Part shown: one piece after another, positions 7,808-16,193 of the stretch | How the letters are laid out: each line of letters opens with the position of its first letter | How positions within the stretch are numbered: the stretch's first letter is position 1 | Source of the DNA: Candidatus Saccharimonadota bacterium | GTDB lineage: Bacteria; Patescibacteriota; Saccharimonadia; Saccharimonadales; Saccharimonadaceae | Length of the DNA stretch: 52,069 nt | Direction of reading: 5' to 3' | Assembly (NCBI GenBank): GCA_017514975.1 | Contig: JAFWIF010000014.1 | Location: forward strand, 1 to 52,069 | Notes under the pieces: generated by a model | Database searches by the model: none | Told to the model about the DNA's origin: nothing | Seen by the model: the letters and a program-made list of their open reading frames with translations, nothing else | Translations under genes and position numbers: made by a program

Positions 7808-9118
7808 TTAGGAGCGACGCTTGACGATACAGGCAAAGAGCGCAAAAGCGGAAAGGGCGGAGCCGGTAATTGCTAGAATGGCGTTTAAGAACTTACTAGC
7901 CGAATCGGAAGTCTTGGGGTTAGCAATGTTAGTTTTTGCGGAAGCAGAAGCTTGGTTGCCCATCGACCGACCCGTATATGTAATGGTAATTACGGAGCCT
8001 TCAAATCTGCCCGTTTTTACCTTGATAGTAATTGGCTTGCTGGGATCTCTAAAACTGAAGACGTTATCGAAGTCGGAAATAGAAACACTATTCGCGCCTA
8101 TATCGATATTGTTGAGAATATTCATCATGACGAGCCCTATATCCTTGCGATCATACGCGTCGCTCGTGTAGCCACTTTTATCGAGAGCAGCCTCAAGGGC
8201 GGATTGGTCGTAAGCAAGATTGTCAATAGAGATCGTAGCATATCGATCTTCGTTGTCGAAATCATAGCTCAAGATGTCAAAGTCGCCGTTGCCAGATGCG
8301 TTTGTACCGTGAGGAAAAGCATGGAGAAAATTTTGATGTTCGCTAGTCAGCGCCACTTTTTGACTTGGGGCGAAAGATTGTTCTTGGCTAGCTATCATAA
8401 TTGCGTTATCGGAAGTACCGTATTTTTGAATATTGTTGTACGAGGCGACAATACCACCAACCGCACCGAGACTGGTGAGCGGACTAAGGTCCTTGATGTG
8501 ATTGTTGTTGACGTTTAGATGAATTGCGGACGCCGCGTTTCCGCGCGACTTAATGATATTGGCTAAATTCGAGACATCGGTAATATTGTTATCGGTTAAA
8601 TCGATTGAGACGCGCGCAGACTTGATGAGGTTGGCATATCGAGAAAGGTCGTTTCCTGCTTTCAAGGTTGATAAGTCTAAGTGATTGACTGAGAGATTAT
8701 TAAGAGGAGAAAGATCAAGACCAGAAATACATTGCAGACCTAAGCCGCGCACGAAACCAAGGTTCTCTAGAGGCTTCAAGGACTTATATTGGTGTGGGCA
8801 TTGTTGCCAATTATAAAACAGGTCCACATAATTTAGAAGCGCATTGTCTACCGTGATAGTGTTTCCGTTAGCGTCGCCGCACGAACCTTCGCTAGAGTAG
8901 CCATAGGCGTTCCCCTCCCCTGCTTGTCTTGCAGTATCAAAAGCTTCACTAAGGGCGCGTTCGACGTCTTCGCAAAGCTGTTTGTCGGCAGCCGTAAACC
9001 TCAAAAGAGTTCCGCCGTCGGCAAAAGTATTAGCCGTAATGGACGGCGTAGCTGCGGCGGCGAGAGCGCCAGCTACGACAAAAGCCTTAGCCTTGGTGAA
9101 ATTAATGTTTTTCGACAT
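7808..9118 (-). CDS. Wall-anchored surface protein with leucine-rich repeats
   Basis: The 436-residue protein has a signal peptide (about residues 1-33, ending TANTFADG). Residues about 115-235 contain short leucine-rich-repeat-like units such as LSVNHLDLS, VSIDLTDNNITDVSNL and IHLNVNNNHIKDLSPLTSL, as in internalin-type adhesins. After a further domain (about 270-385), the protein ends with NPKTSD near residue 400, a hydrophobic helix and KRRS, an LPXTG-like sorting signal of NPxT type. LRR proteins of this kind mediate protein-protein contacts, so a role in host-cell adhesion is plausible but inferred. A weak AGGAAAA precedes the ATG. The promoter has a G9 tract in its spacer, so expression may be phase variable. 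Confidence 0.8.
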   Translation of the reverse strand: MSKNINFTKAKAFVVAGALAAAATPSITANTFADGGTLLRFTAADKQLCEDVERALSEAFDTARQAGEGNAYGYSSEGSCGDANGNTITVDNALLNYVDLFYNWQQCPHQYKSLKPLENLGFVRGLGLQCISGLDLSPLNNLSVNHLDLSTLKAGNDLSRYANLIKSARVSIDLTDNNITDVSNLANIIKSRGNAASAIHLNVNNNHIKDLSPLTSLGAVGGIVASYNNIQKYGTSDNAIMIASQEQSFAPSQKVALTSEHQNFLHAFPHGTNASGNGDFDILSYDFDNEDRYATISIDNLAYDQSALEAALDKSGYTSDAYDRKDIGLVMMNILNNIDIGANSVSISDFDNVFSFRDPSKPITIKVKTGRFEGSVITITYTGRSMGNQASASAKTNIANPKTSDSASKFLNAILAITGSALSAFALFACIVKRRS

Positions 9119-9157
9119 GTTTGTTTTCCTGTTTATTTTTGACCTATGATATCACCT

Positions 9158-9184
9158 ATATTACCCCCCCCCGCAAAAAGTCAA
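9158..9184 (-). promoter_or_regulatory. Promoter with G9 tract in the spacer (putative phase-variable promoter)
   Basis: On the minus strand, TTGACT (9179-9184) is followed by TTTTGC, nine G (9164-9172) and TAATAT (9158-9163), a 15-nt spacer. An alternative -10, TATAGG (9155-9160), would give 18 nt. The arrangement mirrors 3090-3120: a TTGAC -35, a short AT-rich arm, a C, a G run, then TA-N-N-AT-AGG. The start codon of the LRR surface protein is about 40 nt downstream. Confidence 0.62.
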
Positions 9185-9231
9185 GCACTTTGATCGTCGA
9201 TTGCCGGACAATAGTCGGCTCAACAACAAAA

Positions 9232-9255
9232 AACTACCTACTAAAGCAGGTAGTT
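9232..9255 (-). terminator. Rho-independent terminator
   Basis: On the minus strand, AACTACCT and AGGTAGTT form an 8-bp stem around an 8-nt loop and are followed by six T then GTTGTTG. It ends the small membrane-protein gene that stops at 9315. Confidence 0.85.
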
Positions 9256-9314
9256 AGAGAATGGGGGCGCCTTTGGCGGCGAGATAGCTTGTGAGCTTCT
9301 CGGGATTACCGGCA

Positions 9315-9743
9315 TTATCGCTCGCCTTGACGAGTGTGTTTTGGTGACGGAACGACGCGCAGATACTTGCGGCGTTCGCGCAATAGCTGCCTGCGACGCT
9401 CCGCGAGTTGAATCAAGCCAATATGCTTTTTGAGGAGCTTTTCAATCTGGTAATATTCACCACTTTTCAACAAGCGTTCGCTTAATTCGGCATTCATGCG
9501 GCAATTTAGGTATTCAGAACAATCATCGAAGACTGGCTCCATTTTTGCTTGATGCTTTGCGGTGTGATAAGTGTTTGAAAGACCGTGATATTTTGCATTG
9601 TCGCCGCGAAGTATGGCGCGCGTAGTTTTGGCGGCATTGGCATAATCACGCTTCAGGCGATATTCTAAGATTAATGCCACGAACAGCGCCGACACGAATA
9701 TAGAAACAGAGATAATGCCGAGCACCGTAATTGCAAGGCTCAT
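9315..9743 (-). CDS. Small single-pass membrane protein, unknown function
   Basis: I chose the ATG at 9743 (142 residues, MSLAITVLGI) over an in-frame GTG three codons upstream, because AAGGAGG sits 8 nt before this ATG and would overlap the GTG. One N-terminal membrane helix (about residues 3-26) is followed by a cytosolic, charged, helical domain (EYRLKRDYANAAKTTRA onward) and a very basic C-terminus. I do not recognise the family. It has its own promoter (9795-9823) and terminator, so it is a single-gene unit between the LRR surface protein and hpf. Confidence 0.7.
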   Translation of the reverse strand: MSLAITVLGIISVSIFVSALFVALILEYRLKRDYANAAKTTRAILRGDNAKYHGLSNTYHTAKHQAKMEPVFDDCSEYLNCRMNAELSERLLKSGEYYQIEKLLKKHIGLIQLAERRRQLLRERRKYLRVVPSPKHTRQGER

Positions 9744-9794
9744 GATGACCACCTCCTTCTTGATAAAAGTTCGCTAGAGTGACTAGTTGATATA

Positions 9795-9823
9795 ACAATA
9801 CAACAAAATCCGGTTCGCGTCAA
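9795..9823 (-). promoter_or_regulatory. Promoter of the small membrane-protein gene
   Basis: TTGACG (9818-9823) and TATTGT (9795-9800) are 17 nt apart on the minus strand. The leader is about 45 nt and ends in AAGGAGG. The -10 is four of six. Confidence 0.5.
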
Positions 9824-9853
9824 AAAGCCCGCAAGTAATCTTTGGTGCGTGAG

Positions 9854-10213
9854 CTACTTAAAAAAGCGTCGTAAAAAGTTCTTTTTGTCGAAATTGGAGT
9901 TGGAGTTTTCGGTTTTGAAGCGGCGAATCTGGCCGGTGAGTTTCGCTTCAATGATATCGATACCAGCAAAGACATTTGAGGCTTCGTCTTTGGCGGCGAG
10001 GACTTTGCCACCTGGAATATCGAGACTTGTAGAAATTTCATATTTATTGCCGTGGGCGCGGTCGACTTTGGTTACGACGACTTTGGCGACAACATCCTTG
10101 CGGTGATTGCGCGGAAGATAACGATCGAGCTTGCCAATCTTTTTACGGACATGTTTTTGAAAACTTTCTTCGACTTCGTAATTCGAGCCGCTGATGTCGA
10201 TATTTTCTATCAT
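9854..10213 (-). CDS. hpf: Ribosome hibernation promoting factor (HPF/YfiA, short form)
   Basis: The 119-residue protein starts MIENIDISGSNYEVEESFQK and continues with the RKKIGKLDRYLP region typical of the HPF/RaiA fold, followed by paired beta strands (VVAKVVVTKVDRAHG, YEISTSLDIPGG) and the helix AAKDEASNVFAGIDIIEAKL. It would bind the decoding region of idle 30S subunits and block translation during stasis. It lacks the long-form C-terminal dimerisation domain. Its ATG overlaps the serS stop by 4 nt (ATGA), with AAAGGAG upstream inside serS, so the two are translationally coupled. Confidence 0.9.
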   Translation of the reverse strand: MIENIDISGSNYEVEESFQKHVRKKIGKLDRYLPRNHRKDVVAKVVVTKVDRAHGNKYEISTSLDIPGGKVLAAKDEASNVFAGIDIIEAKLTGQIRRFKTENSNSNFDKKNFLRRFFK

Positions 10214-11514
10214 TTAATAAACTCCTTTCCGTTGATATATTTACGTAGAACTTCGGGAATCTTGACGGTCTGATCGGCAGTTTGGTTGTTCTCGATAATG
10301 CCAATCATAATCCGGCCGAGCGCAAAAGCGGTCGCATCGTTCGTATAAACTAGTTCGAGGTCGCCGTTTTCGCGACGAACGCGCGTATTGAGGCGACGAG
10401 ACTGGTAATCGGTCATGTAGTCGGCGGTGTGAGTCTCGCGGTATTTGCCTTGGCCTGGGAGCCAAACTTCGATATCGATACCGCGAGCGTCGGGCTTACC
10501 GATGTCGAAAGTGCATTTGCGGATGACGCGGTAAGGGAGGTCGAGCTGTTCGACGAGCCAGCGCTGAATCGCAACAAACAATTCATGTTCCTGACGACCG
10601 TCTTCTTTGGTCGTAAAGCTTTCCATTTCGAGCTTATCAAACTGATGCATACGGATAATCCCCTCCATATCTTTACCGTAAGTACCTGCTTCCTGACGAA
10701 AGCTCGTCGCATAGCCGAGATAGCGTAAAGGTAAATCGTCTTCGACAAAAGTTTCGCCTTGATGCATAGAACCAAGCACATGTTCGGCGCTGCCCTGCAG
10801 CCAAAGTTCCTCGCCCTCGATCTTATAGCGGTCGTCGCGTGGTTCGAGGCGGTCCATCGCGTCATACATTTCAGTACGAAGCATAAGGGGAGGCAAAACG
10901 GGAACAAAGGCTTTATCAGAGACATTATTTAGCTTATTTTTTGCGATAATCTCGCGGATAACGGCTTGGTCGGAGAGACTATCAATAACAAATTGCGCTA
11001 GCGCCATTTGAAGCTTGACGAGATCGCCCTTTAGATAAGCGAAGCGAGCGCCAGCAACCTTTGACGCACGCTCCTTGTCAATCCAACCACGCGCTTGGCC
11101 AATTTCGTAATGATTTTTTGGCTCAAAATCAAACTTCGGGAGCCGACCACAAACTTCGGCGACTTCGTTGTCGTCTTCGGATAAACCAACAGGAACATCA
11201 TCTTCGTAAACATTCGGGATAGCCTTGAGGCTAGAAAGATAGCGAGACTCGACGTCAGACAGGCGCGCTTCAAGATCGGAAAGCTCTGTCTTAAGAGCTT
11301 TGCCACGCTCGACAAGCGAGGGTTCGGGCTTGCCGTTTTTCATCTGTGCAGAAATCTGGTTACGCTCTTGGCGAAGCGTATCAATTTTCTGCGACAGCGC
11401 CTTGCGCTCATCGGCGAGGTCGAGAAGAGCATCAAGATCAAGGTCGTAACCTTTGTTTTTAATAGCGTCAGTAACGCGTTGGCGGTTATCGCGAATAAAG
11501 TTGATGTCTAACAT
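10210..11514 (-). CDS. serS: Seryl-tRNA synthetase
   Basis: This class II synthetase charges tRNA-Ser. The 434 residues are full length. The N-terminal antiparallel coiled-coil arm is visible at about residues 28-105. The catalytic domain follows, with motif 2 (TSFRQEAGTYGKD and GIIRMHQF) and motif 3 (NDATAFALGRIMIGIIENNQ). Motif 3 normally reads NGTALAVGR-like, so it is slightly diverged. An extended -10 (TGC-TAAAAT, 11523-11528) ends 8 nt before the ATG, predicting a leaderless transcript. It is the first gene of a serS-hpf operon. Confidence 0.97.
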   Translation of the reverse strand: MLDINFIRDNRQRVTDAIKNKGYDLDLDALLDLADERKALSQKIDTLRQERNQISAQMKNGKPEPSLVERGKALKTELSDLEARLSDVESRYLSSLKAIPNVYEDDVPVGLSEDDNEVAEVCGRLPKFDFEPKNHYEIGQARGWIDKERASKVAGARFAYLKGDLVKLQMALAQFVIDSLSDQAVIREIIAKNKLNNVSDKAFVPVLPPLMLRTEMYDAMDRLEPRDDRYKIEGEELWLQGSAEHVLGSMHQGETFVEDDLPLRYLGYATSFRQEAGTYGKDMEGIIRMHQFDKLEMESFTTKEDGRQEHELFVAIQRWLVEQLDLPYRVIRKCTFDIGKPDARGIDIEVWLPGQGKYRETHTADYMTDYQSRRLNTRVRRENGDLELVYTNDATAFALGRIMIGIIENNQTADQTVKIPEVLRKYINGKEFIK

Positions 11515-11617
11515 ATAGTTTTATTTTAGCACATAGAATAGATAGCAAGAATGTTTTGGCGGAAATTGACACCAGAGAGACTCGCAAAAACCCCAGCGAA
11601 CTCTTATAATAGTTAAT

Positions 11618-12286
11618 ATGAAGCTTTTGTTGCATACGTGTTGCGCACCGTGTAGCGTTTACTGCATAAAGTCTTTACGCGCCGAGAAAATAGAGCCGAC
11701 GTTGTTTTGGTATAATCCAAATATTCATCCGTACGCCGAATATAAGGCGCGACGCGACTGTCTGCGCGAGTATGCGAAATTGATTAATGTTGAGCTAGCG
11801 GAAATTGACGCCTATGGGCTTGATGAGTTTTGTCGAAACGTAATCGACAAATTATCGACGCGTTGCGAAGAATATTGCTACCCAAAACGGTTGAGGACGG
11901 CTTTTGAATATGCGCGCGATAACGGCTACGGCACGGTATCAACAACACTCCTGTATAGCATTTACCAAAACCACGACTTCATTGCCGAGCTTTGCGAGCG
12001 ATTAGCAGAGGAATATGGCTTGAATTTTCTCTACCGCGACTTTCGAGAAGGTTGGCGAGAAGGACAAGAAGAGGCACGGGCGCTGAAATTGTATATGCAA
12101 AAATATTGTGGTTGCGTGTTTTCGGAAGAAGAATCAGGGATAGGGAGAGAATTGAGTCGGAAGATGAAAAAAGTCGAACTTGCTCCGACAAATAAAAACG
12201 TACGCCAACTTATCGAAGAAAATAAAGACGCGGGGTTGATTATAGTCAAAGACATAGCGACATCAATCGCAAAGCGTGCATCCTAA
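11618..12286 (+). CDS. queH: Epoxyqueuosine reductase QueH
   Basis: QueH reduces epoxyqueuosine to queuosine in the wobble position of GUN tRNAs and replaces the cobalamin enzyme QueG in many bacteria. The 222-residue protein has the family's N-terminal LLLHTCCAPCS with vicinal cysteines, the WYNPNIHPYAEY substrate motif, STTLLYS and the C-terminal CGCVFSEEES motif, which together ligate metal and an iron-sulfur cluster. No other queuosine genes are in the window, so the organism may salvage a precursor. TATAAT (11605-11610) is 7 nt before the ATG, predicting a leaderless mRNA. A terminator follows at 12344. Confidence 0.93.
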   Translation: MKLLLHTCCAPCSVYCIKSLRAEKIEPTLFWYNPNIHPYAEYKARRDCLREYAKLINVELAEIDAYGLDEFCRNVIDKLSTRCEEYCYPKRLRTAFEYARDNGYGTVSTTLLYSIYQNHDFIAELCERLAEEYGLNFLYRDFREGWREGQEEARALKLYMQKYCGCVFSEEESGIGRELSRKMKKVELAPTNKNVRQLIEENKDAGLIIVKDIATSIAKRAS

Positions 12287-12343
12287 GCGTCGCGTCGCAA
12301 ACGAAAGCCTGTCGCGTCGGTGGTGATATTTTTGGTATAAAAA

Positions 12344-12375
12344 AACAACGCCTACCAAGAGAGCGAGGCGCTGTT
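12344..12375 (-). terminator. Bidirectional terminator between queH and rpmE
   Basis: A 10-bp stem (AACAGCGCCT / AGGCGTTGTT, one G-T pair) with a 12-nt loop is followed on the minus strand by a T-run, ending rpmE. On the plus strand it is followed by TTT and could also stop queH transcripts. Confidence 0.8.
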
Positions 12376-12383
12376 TTAGAGAA

Positions 12384-12722
12384 TTAGTTATTCTCGGCTT
12401 TGGCTTTTTCGGCTTTTTTCTTTGCTTCTTTTTCGGCTTTGTTCGCCTTGTTGCTAAGCTGAGCCTTCATCGCGGCAGCCTTCTTTGCGCGAGCCTTGAA
12501 GCGATCGACGCGACCCTCAGTATCGATAATCTTCTCTTCGCCCGTAAAGAATGGGTGGGAGGCGCTAGAAATCTGGAGCTTGACGAGCGGATATTCCTTG
12601 CCGTCCTTCCACTTGATAGTTTCGGTCGATTTCGCGGTCGAGCGAGTCAAGAACGAAAACTTTACCGCTTCGTCGGCGAACACCACAAAATCGTAATCCT
12701 TGGTTTGGTTAGTATCTTTCAT
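12384..12722 (-). CDS. rpmE: 50S ribosomal protein L31, type B-like
   Basis: The 112-residue protein matches the L31 core: a beta-rich section ([20 protein letters not shown]) then the diagnostic [20 protein letters not shown] and [13 protein letters not shown]. It has no CxxC zinc pair, so it is the zinc-independent (C-minus, type B) form. A lysine and alanine-rich C-terminal extension of about 35 residues goes beyond the normal length. The promoter at 12734-12762 gives a leader of only a few nucleotides. The gene is monocistronic and ends in a strong terminator. Confidence 0.9.
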   Translation of the reverse strand: MKDTNQTKDYDFVVFADEAVKFSFLTRSTAKSTETIKWKDGKEYPLVKLQISSASHPFFTGEEKIIDTEGRVDRFKARAKKAAAMKAQLSNKANKAEKEAKKKAEKAKAENN

Positions 12723-12733
12723 AATTAAGTTGC

Positions 12734-12762
12734 ATTATATCAGAATAAATCCGTAAAGTAAA
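12734..12762 (-). promoter_or_regulatory. Promoter of rpmE
   Basis: TTTACT (12757-12762), 17 nt and a perfect TATAAT (12734-12739) lie on the minus strand, 11 nt from the start codon. The predicted leader is about 4 nt. Confidence 0.75.
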
Positions 12763-12865
12763 GCGCTAGACGACAAGAAGAGTTTGGTCGTTGTCGAACA
12801 CAAGGCGCGTCAAAAACTTTCAGGTTTTTTGATTTATGAATTAAGTTTATGCTAAACTAGATGTA

Positions 12866-12886
12866 ATGAAACAGGGTGGTTTATGA
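12866..12886 (+). CDS. Possible 6-codon leaderless leader peptide (MKQGGL)
   Basis: An ATG lies 7 nt after the extended -10 TGC-TAAACT (12853-12858), exactly where other leaderless starts occur in this window. It opens a six-codon frame whose TGA overlaps the ATG of the next gene (ATGA). The short frame contains AGGGTGG, which could act as Shine-Dalgarno for the downstream start. This would make a leaderless mini-ORF coupled to the oxidoreductase. No protein-level evidence is possible. Confidence 0.35.
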   Translation: MKQGGL

Positions 12887-14523
12887 ATCGGATAGCGATT
12901 TATCTGAATCAGCATATTGATGGCGTGGTTTATAGTGCGCCGGAAATCTTGAAGCAATATGCGACGGATCGTTCGATTTTGAAATTCCACCCCCGCATCG
13001 TGGCACTACCGGTCAATACGACGGATATTGCGCGCTTGGTTAAATTTAGCAATCAACTGGCGCAGAAAAAGGTTGCATTGCCGATCACGGTACGTGGGTC
13101 GGGAAATAGCAAAACCGGAGCAAGTATAGGCACGGGGCTGCTCATCTCGACCGAAAAATTAAACCGCATTCAAGAGATAGACGAACGGCAGAGACTGATT
13201 CGAGTACAGGCGGGTATTCGCCTCGGCGAGTTGCAAAAAGCATTGAGCACGCACGGATTGGCCCTGCCCGTACTCGGTCATCCGATGCAAAGTATTGGCA
13301 GTCTAATCGCCGAACAAGCGCGGGCAAGCGTTAATACCGAAGCGCGGACAATTGTAGATTTTGTTGAACGTGCCGAAATCGTCCTGAGCGATGGGACGAG
13401 ACTCGAAACCGATCAGTACAATACGAAAGCGCTCAAAAAGAAACTCGCAAGCTTACGCAACGAGAAAGACATTCCGTTTGAGGCAAAAATTTACCAAGGA
13501 ATCGACAAGTTGCTAGACGAACACAAAAAATTGCTTGAAAAAATGCCGCCTGCGGCAATCGATAAATCAGGTTATTCCGGCATCACGTCAGTGCTCAAGC
13601 GCCCGAACGCAAAACGGCAAATGCGCGCGCGCTTCGATATTGCGCCGTTGTTTTGCGGCTCAGAGGGTACGCTGGGGATTATTACGGAGGTGATTCTGCG
13701 AGTGGAACCAGTTTTTGATGAGCCAAACTATGTCGTAGTACCCTGCCCCACAGTAAAAAGCCTGTTCAATTTGAGCAAACTGTTATTATCCTTAAATTTT
13801 ACCGATATTGTCTTTTACGATGCGCAGGTTTTTAATGCGGCGGCAAAAACTGGTAAAAGCTCTAAATTCTTTAAGAAAATCCCCGAAAAAGCCTACTTGT
13901 TGGTCGCTAACACGAAAGACGATTCGACCTGGCAGAGACGACGCAAGTTGCGCCAACTGAAAGCAAAGCTTGACGGCAAAGCGCATCCAATCGAAATCAG
14001 TAAGACGAATTATCGTGATTTTTTGGCCCTACAGGCAAACCTCGACGCGTTCCTGAACGATACAACGGCTAACGCCTATTATCTGCCGATTCTCGACGGT
14101 GCGTATGTTCCGCTCGAAAAGCAAACAGAATTCTTGACGAAATTAGCCGAGCTCCTAACAGAGCTAAAGGTTGAGGCGGCCATATATGGCTCAATCGATT
14201 TTCAAACGATCAATGTGCGCCCTGCCGCCACACTCAATACCGCAAACGGACGAAAAACTTTAATTCTGCTAATCCGTCGCTACCTAAAGTTACTGCAAGA
14301 ATGTGGCGGAAATCCTTACGGAGCCGCACCAGAAGGACGTTTTTTGGCAATTTTTACGAAAGCAGAAGCAAAGACAGAGCTATTAGCACTACAGGGTGAA
14401 ATCAAAAAACTCTTTGACCCAAACGACATATTGAATCCTGGTCTCAAACAAGAAGCGGAAACGAAAACGATTTTAGGACATTTTCGAACAGATTACGATT
14501 CGGGTCTATTATCGAGTGAGTAG
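12883..14523 (+). CDS. FAD-linked oxidoreductase (FAD/FMN-containing dehydrogenase, GlcD/LDH-like)
   Basis: The 546-residue flavoprotein has the PCMH FAD-binding fold: LPITVRGSGNSKTG around residue 70, GLLISTEKLNRI, VQAGIRLGELQ, and PLFCGSEGTLGIITEV around 262. It ends with FDPNDILNPG, the typical C-terminal motif of the D-lactate/glycolate/alkyldihydroxyacetone oxidase superfamily. No iron-sulfur motif or membrane helix is present. The substrate is probably a 2-hydroxy acid such as D-lactate, but this is inference. HPMQSIGSLIAEQARASV replaces the usual glycine-rich second FAD loop. The ATG at 12883 is preceded by AGGGTGG within a possible coupled mini-ORF. Confidence 0.85.
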   Translation: MNRIAIYLNQHIDGVVYSAPEILKQYATDRSILKFHPRIVALPVNTTDIARLVKFSNQLAQKKVALPITVRGSGNSKTGASIGTGLLISTEKLNRIQEIDERQRLIRVQAGIRLGELQKALSTHGLALPVLGHPMQSIGSLIAEQARASVNTEARTIVDFVERAEIVLSDGTRLETDQYNTKALKKKLASLRNEKDIPFEAKIYQGIDKLLDEHKKLLEKMPPAAIDKSGYSGITSVLKRPNAKRQMRARFDIAPLFCGSEGTLGIITEVILRVEPVFDEPNYVVVPCPTVKSLFNLSKLLLSLNFTDIVFYDAQVFNAAAKTGKSSKFFKKIPEKAYLLVANTKDDSTWQRRRKLRQLKAKLDGKAHPIEISKTNYRDFLALQANLDAFLNDTTANAYYLPILDGAYVPLEKQTEFLTKLAELLTELKVEAAIYGSIDFQTINVRPAATLNTANGRKTLILLIRRYLKLLQECGGNPYGAAPEGRFLAIFTKAEAKTELLALQGEIKKLFDPNDILNPGLKQEAETKTILGHFRTDYDSGLLSSE

Positions 14524-14541
14524 CGTGGTATAATATGCCAC

Positions 14542-15882
14542 ATGAAAACATCTAGCAAAAAACAGAAGACCGCCATTTCGTTTGACTTGGAATTTGACGC
14601 AAAAGACTTCGAGCCAGCGCGCCTAAAAGCGCTCGAACGACTCGCCGGCAAAGTGAAAATTCCTGGATTTCGCAATGGTAAAGCCCCCGCAAATATCATA
14701 GAGCAGCACGTTGACCCAAACGAGCTCGCGTCGTTGACACTTGATATTTTGGTGCGCACAACAATTCCGAAATTATTCACAGACGCAAAGGTGACGCCGG
14801 TTTCGGCGCCCAACGTCGATATTAAAAAATATGTGCCTGGCGAGATGGCGGAATTGACGCTGACGGCGGACATCTTACCAGAAGTAAAACTTGGTGACTA
14901 CAAAAAACTCGAAGCAGTTTATTACGAACGCCCCGTTACGGACGATGACGTAAAAGATGTGCTAGGACGAATTGTGGCGCAAATGGCAGAACCGAAAGTT
15001 GTAAAGCGAGCGGCGAAAGACAATGACGAAGTGATTATTGATTTTGTGGGCAAAAAAGACGACAAGGCGTTTGAAGGCGGTTCAGCAAAAGATTTTCATC
15101 TCAAAATCGGTTCAAAGCAATTTATTCCTGGTTTTGAAGATGGACTCATTGGGCACGAGGTCGGAGATAAGTTTGACCTGCCCTTAAAATTCCCCGAGGA
15201 CTACGGGAACGCCGAACTGGCCGGCGCAGATGTGGTGTTTGAAATCCTGCTTAAGCAAGTCAACGAGATGGTGACTCCAAAGCTTGACGATGAGCTTGCA
15301 AAAAAAGTGGGCAGCTTTAAGACACTCGACGAGCTAAAAAAAGACATTCGCAAAAACCTTGAAGCGCAATACGAACGCGACTCAAAGGAGCATTACAAGG
15401 ATTCGTTGATCGCTGAGCTGGTAAGCAAGTCAAAAACCGAGGCACCAGAAAGTCTAATTAACGAGCAAGCAGAAAACATCAAGAAAGATAACGAGCGCAA
15501 CCTTAAATCGCGTGGCATGACGCTAAAAGATTATCTAAAACAGCAAAAACAGCCAGAGGCCGACTACGAAAAAGAACTCAAGAAGGCCGCTGAACAACGG
15601 ATAATTGGAAGTCTCGTTGTGCAAAGTCTTGCAGATGAGCTCAAAATTACCGTCGGAGACGATGTCGTAAAGTCGCAGTTAGATGCAATGCGCGAAAACT
15701 ACAAGAACAGTGCAGAAGCCTTGGCGCAACTAAATCAACCAGAGGCGGAAAACAGCGTACGAAATCATTTACGCATCGAGCAGACCTTGGATAAGTTAGC
15801 CGAATTAAACCGCAAGCACGCAAAGGTTGAAAAGGCGGCGCCGGTTGCGGCGAAAAAACCAAAAACTTCAAAGAAAAAATAG
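14542..15882 (+). CDS. tig: Trigger factor (ribosome-associated chaperone/prolyl isomerase)
   Basis: Trigger factor binds nascent chains at the ribosomal exit. The 446-residue protein has the N-terminal ribosome-binding domain with a signature variant (KIPGFRNGKAP near residue 45; the canonical motif is GFRxGxxP). An FKBP-like domain lies around 155-240 (VIIDFVGKKDDKAFEGG, FIPGFEDGLIGHEVGD). A long helical C-terminal chaperone domain ends in a lysine-rich tail. TATAAT (14529-14534) is 7 nt upstream of the ATG, indicating a leaderless transcript. It sits 18 nt after the oxidoreductase stop but has its own promoter. Confidence 0.96.
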   Translation: MKTSSKKQKTAISFDLEFDAKDFEPARLKALERLAGKVKIPGFRNGKAPANIIEQHVDPNELASLTLDILVRTTIPKLFTDAKVTPVSAPNVDIKKYVPGEMAELTLTADILPEVKLGDYKKLEAVYYERPVTDDDVKDVLGRIVAQMAEPKVVKRAAKDNDEVIIDFVGKKDDKAFEGGSAKDFHLKIGSKQFIPGFEDGLIGHEVGDKFDLPLKFPEDYGNAELAGADVVFEILLKQVNEMVTPKLDDELAKKVGSFKTLDELKKDIRKNLEAQYERDSKEHYKDSLIAELVSKSKTEAPESLINEQAENIKKDNERNLKSRGMTLKDYLKQQKQPEADYEKELKKAAEQRIIGSLVVQSLADELKITVGDDVVKSQLDAMRENYKNSAEALAQLNQPEAENSVRNHLRIEQTLDKLAELNRKHAKVEKAAPVAAKKPKTSKKK

Positions 15883-15903
15883 AACAATCAAGACGGACGA
15901 TAT

Positions 15904-16122
15904 TTAGCAGTGCGACGCGCGAATGGCAGGCTTCCTAGCAAGATGCCAGTGCGCGCCGTATTCGCAACGATATGCCTGCAAAGAGCCATGTGGCAAATTT
16001 TGTTCGTATTCGATTAGACGAGCGCTCTGTATGGCAATTTCGCAAGTTTCGTAGCAAATTTTCTGTTGATTGCCGACCCAGCATTTTTTTGGTACATAAT
16101 AATTAGTCGATAATCGCTTCAT
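15904..16122 (-). CDS. Small Cys/His-rich protein, unknown function
   Basis: I place the start at the ATG at 16122 (72 residues) rather than further upstream, because TATTAT (16130-16135) ends 7 nt before it, matching the leaderless pattern of this genome. The protein has cysteines at KKCW, KICYETCE and YRCEYGAHWH, the last resembling a zinc-knuckle C-x(5)-H-x-H arrangement, and is basic. It is probably a small zinc-binding protein, but I do not recognise the family. It is divergent from the gene at 16194. Confidence 0.6.
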   Translation of the reverse strand: MKRLSTNYYVPKKCWVGNQQKICYETCEIAIQSARLIEYEQNLPHGSLQAYRCEYGAHWHLARKPAIRASHC

Positions 16123-16193
16123 TATTTTAATAATACCATAAAATATGGTAGTGGTCTTGAGTTTTTTAGCAAAGTATGATATAATAAGTAGAT

